A stretch of DNA of 64,000 bases from Tetrahymena elliotti 4EA (taxonomy: Eukaryota > Ciliophora > Oligohymenophorea > Hymenostomatida > Tetrahymenidae), in assembly GCA_000231825.2 (NCBI GenBank), contig JH720301.1, positions 1,775,843-1,839,842 of the forward strand, written 5' to 3'. Positions 52,816 to 64,000 of the stretch are shown piece after piece; within the stretch, counting starts at the first letter, position 1; the number at the start of each line of letters is the position of its first letter. The notes beneath the pieces were generated by a model. That model worked only from the letters and a program-made list of their open reading frames with translations, was not told where the DNA came from and searched no databases. The position numbers and the translations under genes were made by a program.

Positions 52816-55800
52816 ATGAATAAACAAAGTTTGGGAAAGTTAGATGCCTTGATGAAGGAGGTGGAACAAAAAAACCACTAAATTCACAAGAATATAGAAT
52901 CATCTGAATAATCTTAAAGAGAATAGAGATTGATAGATTAATAGCCAACTGCACACAATTTACCTAGATCAAATTATACTTCATAGTCACCAGAAAAGAG
53001 GAATTTTTAATCATCAGATTAGAAGAATAGAATTTAAAATTTTGGATAAACAAACAGTTATAGTAATTTAAAAAATAAAATAGCTTTTAGCAATGAATCA
53101 GGAAGTAATCCTTATTTATCAGGAAGTTTATCTTCCTCAGTAGAGCGAAAAAAGATTTCATTTACTCCTAGCAAAGACTAAATGACATTAGCAGGCTAAA
53201 CTTAGTAATAATAGAGTTCTATTGTTTAAGCTATTTAAACTTAGAGTAGCAGCAGGATACCAAAATTACCAATATCTGGTATTGGAGCAAATTCTATTTC
53301 ATAAACAATTCCAATGGTTGTTTAAGCAAGATGTAAATTCATTGAAATTTATCTATCAAAATTAAAAACGGAAATAAAAAATCTTCTTTTTTTTAACATA
53401 TTATTTGTTTTTTTGGGGAATATAATTTTATTATTTAAAATGATAGCAAGAAGTAAAGAGAACAACTAACAAACTCTAACTGCCGAACCTAAAGTTTATG
53501 AGAGACCTTCTCAATCGGATGTTGAGAGCACACCTCTTTAATCAAACACTAGAATATAAGAAAGAAGACAGTAGGTTTAGCAAATAGCTCCTTAGCAAGA
53601 ACAGTAAAAGAATTTTGATGTGATAAAATAAGAGAATGAGTTGTTGGAGAAGAAATATTCTAAGAAACAAAAGTAAGTAAAGGAGTTAATTGTTTTAGTT
53701 ACTCAAAAGGAAAAAGAAATAAAATAATTAAAGAGCTAATAATAGGCTATTTAGTAAAATAAAAATTAATTAAATGAAGATAAAAATTATACTTAAGGAA
53801 ATTGCGTTTTGAATGATCAAAAATTATTTGATTATTGTTTATTCTTAGAAGGACAGTATCGCAGACTTGAGAGGAAAGTAAAAAGAAAGACAAAAGAAAT
53901 CGAAATACTTCGTAAAGAAGTTAAGCCAACTGTGTATTAAAAAATTCATTAGGAAATTTAGAATATGAAATTTGAAGAGTGTGAAGAAGATTATAAGTGG
54001 CTTATTTAATTCTATAATGGTAGAAATATACCAGGGCTCAATTAGAATAATATTTCTTCATCCAAAGAACTCTACACTTTAAGCAAGTAAATGATGTAAG
54101 AGCAATCAGAGAATTTTAAGGAATTAAGAAAAAAGCTTAAAGAGTAAGAAAAAATTATTAACAAGGAATAGGAGATAATTGTTAAGGAGATGGAAAGGAA
54201 TCTTAAAACCTCGAAGGATGAATAAAAGAAATATTAGATTTAATATGAGAACAAAAAGAAAGAAATAATTTAAATTAAGTAGAGCTTAACTATTTAGATA
54301 AACAACTTGTCATAACAAGTTGAATCTCTTAGAAGTGAAAATAGTATTCTTAAATAGGAGTTATAGAATGTAAATATCAATCGTTAAACAGAGCTAAATG
54401 AGCTTGAAGATGTTAAAATTTAGCTGGAAAATGCTGAATAGTAACTATTCTAAATTTAAAGAGAATACCAAACTAAGGTTGAAGAAGTTAGTGAAAAGAA
54501 ATATGAAAATAGTTAGAATCATATTACTGTCTCTCAGCTTAGTGATTAAATCAATAGACTTAATCAAGAAAATGAGAATCTTCTGAGGGAGCAAGAACAT
54601 ATCATACAAAAATCTGAATCTGATAAAATGCGTTTAGAAGAATACCAACTAAAACTATCAAAGGTAAATGAGATTTAAGAGTAATATTAATTAGAAATAA
54701 GATAACTTTCAGTTAAATTAGCTGATAAGGAAAATGAAATTTATGAAAAGATGTAGGAGATAGACTAGCTGAGATAACTTAATGGCTATGAGTAAGAAAT
54801 GCAGCAATTAAAGGAAGATAATGAAAACTTAATTGAACAAATAAATCAATTACATGAAGCATAATAAACTTTAGCAATTCACAATGTATAAATCAATGAT
54901 GAGTTACGTAGATTACAATCATAGAGCTAAGTGAATGTTTAATAAATTATTGTTGAGAAGACTTAAATACAAGAAAGATACACATATATCTTAAAAGAAA
55001 TAGAGGAAAAAAATATAATAATTCATTAATATGAGGAGAGAGAAGATCAATATCAAGCAGAGGTTATGAACTTTACCAAATAATTAGAAAATCTTTAGGA
55101 AAAATACAATAAAATGAGTGAAGAATTTGATGATTTATTGAATGAAAAAGAATAGTTTTTGATTTAAATTTAAGATTTGCAAAATAAATGCTAACATGAA
55201 CAAGAAATAAACTAAAAATATTTGGATCAAATTGGAAAGTACAAGCAAGATGATATCGACTAATAAAACAGAGAAAAAAAATATCTAAAAGAAATATAAA
55301 AACTTAAAGATGACATTGACCAACTCTCAAAGCAAAGCAAGAAAAATCTCTAAGAAAATAATGAAGAAATAAAAGCTATGATGATTTCTTTGTAAGCTAA
55401 AAATGAAAAGTTAGAGTAAGAAAATGCATAAATACTTTAAAGCAGTTAGGATCAACAAAATTAACTACTCAACAATCTAGAGATGCTGACTTAATAAAAT
55501 TTTGATGTTTAAAATAACTTAACTCTTTTAGAAGATTAAGTTAATCAAAAAGACTTGAAGATATAACAATTAGAACAAGAATTATAATTATCTGCTTAAA
55601 AAATAGAAACATTTTTAAATCTTTAGTAGTAGTATTTGTAATATTTTTTTTTATGATTTAAACATATTAATTTCATATTTCTTTATTAAAAGGGCTGAAG
55701 AAGAAAACAAGATAAAATTAGCATAAAATTAAGCTTTATAGAAACAGCAAGAATAAAAGCTAGAAATAGTTATTGATGATTAGAAAAATAAAATAGAGAA

Positions 55801-58800
55801 GTTGAATTAATAAATAAAAGACCAATAGTATGAGAATAAGGAGGTAAAATTTGAGTTAGAAAAGAGCAAAGAAGGAAAAAAAGAATAAGAAGAAAAATTA
55901 TAAAAGCAAAAAGAAAAAAATAAAGAACTTAAATAGAAGATAACAGAAATCGAAACTTTGAATATCAAACATATTTAATAGCTCCAATAACAAATATCTT
56001 CCTATGAAATCTAAATTAAGAGTTAGCAAAAGGTCGAATAAGATTTAAAAGACAAAATTACTGAGATGAAAGAAAGATTATCTCAGAATTAACTAGAGCT
56101 TAGATAGAAAGAAAAAAGCAGTAGTAGTAGCAATAAAAGTGTTTTAAGAAGTGAATACATTCAAGAAATTGATAAGTATTAAAATTAGCTTAAGGATTTA
56201 AAAAATAGTCTTGATGATAAGGAGAGAGAAACTAGAAAGATCCTAACTGAGTATAATGAAGCAAGAAATAAGATACTTTCCTATCAAACTGAATAGTTAG
56301 AAAATGAAGAAAAAATAGACAAGCTAAAAGAAGAATTAAAAGTTAAATCAAATAAACTAACATAATTATAGGAAACTATTGATTAGCTGTAATAAGAAAT
56401 ATAAAAGAAGAATTAATAAAATATTATTAATGGTTCAAATAATTTAAACAGCAGTTAAATTAGTTAAATTAATGGTAATAGCAATCAAAGAAGATCCTTA
56501 AATAATATTATTGTTGATGAGAGTGGTATAAACAGCACTAATATTAATATTCAAATTACTTAACTCAACCAACAAATCAATGATCTTTAAATTTCATTAT
56601 AAGAAAGAGATAATGTCATCATTAACTTAAAAGAAGAGAATAAATAAATTTAAAACTTCTACCACTCTGAACAACAAGAAAAGGTCAACTAACTGGAAAA
56701 GTAGTATTAATAAATAGATAATTAAATGAAAGAAAGAGATGATAGAATATCTGGACAAACTTCATAGCTTGATCAAAACTCAAAAGAAATTTAATAACTT
56801 AATGATAGAATCAAATAAATTACACAAACTAAAGAATAGCTTACTTAACAATACACAAAGCTTCAAGAAAATAATTTAAAATTACATGATTAAAATGTTG
56901 AATTAACAGGAAAACTTGAAAGCTTCTAGTAAGAGTTTTAGAAGATCATTTTCAAAGTAAATTTTTTTATTTTCAATATAAATTAAATTAATAATTTATT
57001 TTAGGTAAAAGAATAAGAATAAGCAACAAATTATAAAGATATGATAGTTTAATAACTTGAAGATAAGATTAGAGAACTAGAATTAGAAAAATAAGAGGCT
57101 GATAAAGTTATTGATAAAGTGAAATCAAGCAAAAAAGATTAATTAAATGATGCTTAACAGCAAAAAAAGAATTTACAAGCTGATAACTAATAGAAATAGG
57201 CTTTAATTGACTAACTTAGTGCTAAAGTTGGTAAATAATAGAAGTAAGTTGAAGACTTAGAAATTTAATTATCAGATGCTCAAACTAAAATAAAATAATT
57301 TTAAGATCAAATACTTGATTTAGAAGGTTAGAAGTAAGGAAAAAATGAAAAATTGCAGGATAAGGAAAAAGAATTATTTGCAATCCAATCTAAATTCAAT
57401 GAGAGGGAATAAAATTTAGTAAATCAACTAGAAGATGTCCGTCGTAAATTGAAAGAAACTGAAGATAATTTACAAAAGGCTCTTAATACTATTGAATAAA
57501 AGGAAACTGAACTAAAACTTGTCAAGGAAAGATTAAGTAAATCTGAAAAGTAAGAAAAGAAACTTGAGAAAGAAAGAAATCAAAAAAATGAAGAAAATCA
57601 GTAATAGCAATAGAATCTTGAATAATTGGAATAAAGAATTTCATTACTCGAACAATAAAATAATGAATACTCTAAAATTATTCAAGGAAAGAGTAACGAT
57701 TATGACTCTATAATTAAGAGCGTGCATAAAGAGCTAAATGCATAAATTGAACTTGTTCAAAATCACAAAACTCTTTTAGAAAAAGAGCAAAAAGAACATG
57801 AGTAAACTTAGAAAGAATTTGATGTATGGAAAGATAAATTATTAAAGAGCTAAGAAGAGTGTAGAGTAAAAACAGAAGAAATAGTAAGCATTTAAGACTA
57901 ATTATTGAGCACAGAGCAAGAAATTAATTCCTTTAAAGAAGTGATTTAGGATCAAAAGAATTAGATTGAATCAATTTAATAAAAATATAAAGAACTCATT
58001 GAAGAAAATAATAACTTAAAATCTAAATATACTTCTTCAAATGAAGAGCTTTTATTTAAGGTAGTAAGAATGGAAGAAACCATTAGAGTACTTGAAGAAC
58101 AATTAGATTTATAAAAATAAAATAACTTTTAATTAAAATAAGAAAATGAAAATATAATTTAAATTAACATCGCTAAAATTAACTCATATGAATAGTAAAT
58201 TATCAATCTCTAAGAAATTATTTAGGATTAATCACATCAAGCATAAATTTCAAAGCAATAAATCGAACTGTAGGCATCTACTCAAGAGACTACTTTGAAA
58301 AAGTAAAACGAACAAATTATTGCAGAAATTAGAGCAGAATTAACAAAAGAAAATCTTAAATCTATTTAAAACTGTAGAGAAGAAGTAGAAAATCATTATC
58401 AAAATATCTTAAATGAAAAAGAATAATAATATTAATCTTAACAACAAAATAACATAAATTATTATGAAACTCAAATTAAATAAATTAAAGAAGAATTCCA
58501 AATCATATTATAAATGAAATTAGAAGAACTTTAGGCCACTTAAAATGAAATTTAAGAATAAAAGTTGAAAGAATAAGTAGAACAGTACTAGAAAGAGTTG
58601 TAAACCTTATTATAAAATTAATAAGACGAGCTACAAAATAAATTCAAGGTTGAAATTTAACATTTAGAATCACAACACTAAGAAAATTTAGCTTAAAAAT
58701 TAAATGAATAAGAAGAAAATTATAAAAAAATTTTGAATGAGTAAACTTAACAAGTGCACAATAGTGAAGTAGAAAACTTGAGGGATAAGCTAAAAGAGTA

Positions 58801-61800
58801 GCAAAATTAATTAAAAAAATGTGAAGACAGTTATAACTAGAATTTATTAGAAAAGATTAAAGAATGTTAAGACAACTTTTAACAAGATCTTAAAGAAAAA
58901 ACAGCTGAAGTTGAAGCATAAAAAGAACTTATTAAAGTAAATGCTTAAGAATTTGAGAAAGCTTTATAAGAAAAAGAGTCTGAGATCTTAGAAATAAATA
59001 ATAATATTACTGTTATAAAATAACAACACAATACTTAAATTTAATAAATTAATCAATAACACAAATAGGAAATTAATGATATTTAATCCTCTTAAAATGA
59101 AGTAGCAAAATAGGCTAAATCCTTAGAAGATAAAATAGCAGAATAACAAATAAAGAATAAAGAAAGAGATGAAGAAGAAAACTAATTAAAATAAGAATTA
59201 AAAAGCAAAGAAGACAAAATTCATAAATTAGCATAGAAATATTAAATACTACAATAAGAGATAGAAAACTTAAAAGAATAGCACTAAGAAAATATTAAAT
59301 AATTATAAATTCAACAAACCTAAGCTCTTTAAACAAAGGAGACTGATATTGAAAAACTAAATGAAACTATTAGAATTTCTAAGAAGAACTCTTAAGATTT
59401 ACAACTTTAAATACAGTCTTTACAATAAACTAAGCATAACCTTGAAGAATAGCTAAATGAATTAAGAACATTAAATAGTAAGTCTGCCAATTAATAGAGT
59501 TAATAATTCTCTCAATTATAGGATGAATTCAGTGAGCTTTAACAAAACCTTCAATAAAAGAATTTGTAATTTAAATAGATGCTCAATGAACATGAAAGTG
59601 AAAAGAGTTAATTGAATGATAAGGCGTCTAAATTAGAAAAATAATTGAAAGAAAATTAGAATGCTAACCAAGAACAATAAAATTAAATAAATTAAAATAA
59701 TTAAAAAATTAAAGAATAATCACAAAAAATTAAAGATCAAGAAAATTATATTAATGAAATGCAAAATAAACTTGAGGAACAAGCTAAAAAATAATAAAAA
59801 GAATCAAATAACTTGGACAAAGAAATAGAAAACTTGAAAAAGGCTATTGAAAAGAATCAATTAGAAGCAGATGAAAAATTATAAGAAATAATTAAAAAGC
59901 ACTAATAAGAAATTGAAAATATTAAATAATAAAATGAAATTGATTAGGAATAATAATTGAACCAGTTAAAACAATAATATGAAACCTCGATTTAGTAGGT
60001 CACTAAGTAATAGAAAGAAGATGCTCACAAATTGACTTAATCAAATGAATAATAAGTTTAGTAAATAACATCTAAATATTAACAAGATATCTAAAATATT
60101 ACTCAATAAAATGAATTAAAAATAAATGAACTCAATGAAATTAATAAAAAATTAAATGAAAAAGATTAAGAAAATATTAATTAAATTGAATAACTCAAAT
60201 AAGAATCTGACAATCTTATTTAAAATTATGAAACTAAATTAGCTGAAAACACAAAAATTTTTGAAGAAAAAATAAACCAAACTTAAATCACTTTTGAAAC
60301 TAAAATAACAGAAATAAAATAATCATATGAAATATAAATAACTGAGATAAAGCAATAATATGAAACTAAAATATTGTCTATTTAAGAATCTGAGCAATAA
60401 GCAAATCAATCAAGTAATAAAGAGAAAGAAGAATTCATAAACAAGTTAAAAGATGAATTTTAGAAAGAAATTAGTATAAAAGATGAAAATCATAACCAAT
60501 AGATTAAATAAATTTAGGAAAACTTGGATCACAGGATTAGTGACTATGAGTCTAAAATTTAAACTTTAACAACTGAAAATCAATAATTAATTGATTAGTT
60601 GAAAGCAAAGTGTGATTAAGATATCAAAGATATTACTGAAAAATTCGAAAAGTAAATTTTTGACTAAACAGAAAAATATAAGAAAGAAATTGAAGGAATC
60701 TAAAGTAACCATGAATTAACCATTTAAGAGCTATAATAAAAGATTTAAACTCTTAGTGTAACTTTAGATGAGACAAATAAAGAAAAAGAAGATGCAATAA
60801 ATAAGGCCAAGTAAGAAATTCATTTATTATTAACAAATTAATTTAATTACTATAATTTTAGGGAAGAAGCTGAGAAAGAAATTGAGAACATAGATTAGAA
60901 ATATAGAACTTAAATATAATAAATGAGCAAAGACCATAATGATTATATTCTCAACACTGAAAGTGATAATTAAGATGCTATTTAGACTGTTAAAGAAGAG
61001 TATGAATTAGAGATATAAGATTTGAAGTAAATGATATCTTCTGATTCAAATGAATTAATTCAAAGTAATAAAAATTAAAATATTTAATTTTTTAATTAAT
61101 TTTTTGTTATAAAATAAAAGAATATCTTCTTTAGATTAAAGAACTTGAAGAGAAAATTTAACAAATTTAGTAACAAAATAGTAATTCTAATGATGAAAAT
61201 TAAAAATTAGAATTAACAATTATTTAACTTGAAGAAAAAATCATTCAAATAGAAAATAAATATTAGATTCAGCTTTCTAGTGAAAGTGAAATTCACAAGC
61301 AAACAATTATTGAGATTGAAACATAAAATAAAGAAAAAATTGCTGAGTTACATAGAATAGAAAATGAACTCAGAATGCAAATTGCTTCTTTGCTAGCTAT
61401 GGATGAGAAAGAAAAAAATAATGAGTAATAAAAGTTCTAACAATTACAAACTGACAAAGATTAATAAATAGTAAGTTTGTAAAAAGAAATCCATTTAATA
61501 TAAACAACTTATTAAGAAAGAATTACACAATTTGAAAAATAGATTTCAGAAATATAAATAAAAGAATCTTAGAAATACAGCGAGTTAGCTAAAAGATACT
61601 TGATACTTTGTCTTGAAGCAGAGAGAAAGTAAAGCTGCACAAATAATAATAATTCATCATCTGATTCAGATAAAGATGAGTATATAGCAAAATTATAAAT
61701 ATAAATCTAATAATATGAAGATAAGATGTCAGAATTACTTATCACAATTAACAGCAAATAAGAATTTATATCCAAGTTAGAAACAGAAATGAAGATTCAT

Positions 61801-64000
61801 ATTGAATAAATAGCTGTCTTAAATCAACAAATATAAATATCATAGTCATCATAATAAAATAAAGTGGATACTTAACTTCTTTAGAACTATCTTATCTTGT
61901 CTTTGGAAGCAGAGAGACTCAAGTTGCAATAGGGAGCACAATCCAACATTAATATTCAAAATGCATCCTCAATTAATTATTAACAAGAAATAGAAGTTTT
62001 ACAATAGAAAGTTACATAACTTGAACAAGAAGTCATTAATAAATCCCAGTAAATTAGTGAATTTGAAGATAGTAAATCTGTTAAAAGAGCAACTAAACAG
62101 AACTAAAACTAAGAAATAAGCTAATAGTATTTAGTTGTCTGTTTGGAAGCTGAGCGTCTCTAATAGTAATTATAAAAATAAAAATCAGATTATGAAAATT
62201 AAATAAATGATTTAGTTAAAAAAGATAAAAGAAACCAAGAATATCTCAAAATTAATGATGCTTAGATTAAGGCATTAAATGAAAAACTTAAATCTTCAAG
62301 CTAGACTTCTTTGAAATCAAATCCCTCTTCTCCTACAAATGAAGATTAAGAGAGTAAATTTAATGAAATCTAATCCAAGTATGAAAAAGCTTAAGCCTAG
62401 ATTGAAAACTATGTAGAAAAGATATAGAAGCTTCACAATGAAAAGATGAATATTGAAGATTCAAATGCTAACCTAAATAGATTCATAAATGACTTAAAAG
62501 ATCAAAAATCATCAGTTGAGAAGTAACTTCATCAATTAGAAAAAGAGAATATAGAAAAGACTCATCAAATAGAAAAGTTAGAGTAAGAAAAAACACTTCT
62601 TCAAAAATCAGTTGAAGAATTAGGAGAAAAATTAATAAAGATGTAAATCTAATAAAGAGATGAAGAAGAATATGATGATCAGGTATTTGTAGTCAACAGA
62701 AAAATGGATGCATTGAAGAACTTGGTTACTCAATTAGAAAGAGATGTTAAGAAATATGTTGAGAATTCATTAACTATGTAAAGAATAGGAATTTCTTTAT
62801 TCTCAGTTGATAGAGATTTACCTCTTGAAACTTTTGTTGAGCATTTAACTTAAAATGTCAATGATGTTCTGAAATTCCTTGAGCAGTAAATTGATGATAA
62901 AGAAAGTATTATTGAGGATCTGCAAAAGAACTTATAAGCAAAAGAAGATTAAATTAACTAACTTTAAAACAAGTAATTTATTTTCTTTTAGTTATTTATT
63001 TTGATTTAATTTTATGATTAAAGCTATTTTTCTATTAAATGGTTTCATTAATTTTTTAAATTATTCAAAAGCCTTGAAAATAATCAGTAATCTTTCTTGC
63101 AAAAAGAATTCTAAACTGGAGAAGATAAAAATATGGAAAAAGTTAATGAAATTTTGGGTCTTTCAGCAATTGGAGCAGATATTGTTGAATAGAAAAAAGA
63201 TTAAAGTTTTCTTTCAGATTAGTAGGACATTGAAAGTATGGCTATTGAAGACAAAAAAATCCCTGTATAAATTTCTTACAGAGATAATGACGAAATCCAT
63301 GAAAGAAATTCAAGGCTGGGAGGTAGAGAATAGTCTAATCCAGGCTCAGTTTAACACTCATATAACCAGTAATCTCAAAACTAGTCATCAGTTCCAAACA
63401 TTGATAAAAATATTAAAGAATAATATGATCATTAAATACAATCCCTAAATGAAGTAATTTTAAATATTTTATTTTAAAAATAATTTAATATTTTAATTGA
63501 TGTATTATTTAGTAACATAGATCAATTAAGAGAAAATATGATAATTTACTAATAGAAAATGAAGATTTAAAGAGAAATCTTTCTTCTTTCTATTCTTTAC
63601 AAGTTAACAATCCACTTAATCCTGCTGAAATCAACATGATTAGACAAGAAATGGATCAACAAAAAATATAACTTGACTAATTAAAAGAAGAACTTGAAGA
63701 TCATGAAGAAAATGAAGAAAGATATCAACAATAAGTAATTTTTAAAGAAAAATTTATTATTTTTTTTATCTTATTTTTGGTATTAATTATGTTCATATTT
63801 ATTAAATAATTTTCAAAAATAGATTGGACAGTTGAAGAAAAAAAATTTTGAGTTAGAAAAGTAACTTAAAGAAAGCGTTGCTGGTCATCAATATCAGGCT
63901 GTTAAAGAAAGTTTTTCTAATTTCTTCAAGCTTCATTTTGATAAAAAGTAATTAAATCGGTTTCTTTCTTTAAGTAAATTTTTATTTTTTTAATAAATAG
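52816..64000 (+). CDS. Giant coiled-coil protein, partial at right edge
   Basis: This is a very long coiled-coil protein, probably a structural or tethering element of the cytoskeleton or Golgi; the exact role is unknown. Exons 52816-55637, 55693-56956, 57005-60810, 60862-61064, 61121-62972, 63072-63453, 63513-63734 and 63823-63947 keep phase and give about 3550 residues before the window ends, where a further intron has begun. The first ~250 residues are polar and S/Q-rich. Almost everything after that is K/E/Q/L/I heptad sequence. A segment at 53333-53446 reads as hydrophobic but has GT..AG ends and 114 bases, so it is probably an in-frame intron. The acceptor before 63072 is ambiguous (63014 region also possible). 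Three LEAER motifs lie at 61597-62160. The start follows directly after a TGA. Confidence 0.85.
61597..62160 (+). repeat. Three copies of a YL-hydrophobic-LEAER motif
   Basis: Within the coiled-coil protein, YLILCLEAERK (61597-61629), YLILSLEAERLKLQQ (61888-61932) and YLVVCLEAERLQQQL (62128-62172) recur in frame, 97 and 80 codons apart. Each breaks the otherwise polar heptad pattern with a short hydrophobic stretch and is preceded by a Q/K linker. They may mark docking or hinge sites; a function is not shown by the sequence. Confidence 0.7.

Overview
The window is about 77% A+T. Its genes make sense only if TAA and TAG are read as glutamine and TGA is the sole stop. Introns are mostly 45-350 bases, start GTAA or GTAT, end AG and are very A+T-rich. 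With tens-of-kilobases gene runs and short A+T-rich spacers, this points to a ciliate macronuclear genome, most likely Tetrahymena or a close relative. Paramecium is unlikely because its introns are about 25 bases. Standard-code ORFs are therefore nearly all fragments or shadows, and every gene below was re-read with the ciliate code.

Layout. (1) 370-24985, minus strand: two giant paralogous genes in tandem. Each encodes a signal peptide, an intron-rich N-terminal domain, dozens of cysteine-rich (furin/growth-factor-receptor-like) repeats, one C-terminal membrane helix and a short tail. (2) 25555-31457, plus strand: single-exon Cactin (splicing factor) and an eight-exon CTP synthase. (3) 31780-32841, minus strand: a four-exon gene for an RPA2/Rfa2-like OB-fold protein. 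(4) 32749 to about 35335: four diverged tandem copies of a 580-750 bp block. The block is the divergent intergenic region plus the first codons of BOTH flanking genes, RPA2 on the left and a cysteine-rich surface protein on the right. (5) 35289-39083, plus strand: that 1264-residue type I membrane protein. (6) 39205-40674, minus strand: an MFS sugar transporter. (7) 41412-42171, plus strand: a 98-residue two-helix protein resembling RNase kappa. (8) 42513-46316, minus strand: a Q/N-rich protein of unknown role. (9) 47424-51642, plus strand: a coiled-coil protein with a Q-rich and acidic tail. (10) 52816 to beyond 64000, plus strand: a very long coiled-coil protein running off the right edge, with a thrice-repeated LEAER-type motif.

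Three of the ten recognisable genes encode secreted or membrane cysteine-rich proteins and two encode long coiled-coil proteins. The rest are housekeeping: mRNA splicing, CTP synthesis, single-stranded DNA binding, transport, and possibly V-ATPase support. No operons are expected, and neighbours need not share function. The most unusual item is the multiplied bidirectional promoter between RPA2 and the surface-protein gene. It has left decayed 5' stubs of both genes and a four-times-conserved G-rich element. No tRNA, rRNA, CRISPR array or transposon was recognised. Exon boundaries of the multi-exon genes from 28954 onward were checked for phase consistency. For the two giant genes only some boundaries were worked out.
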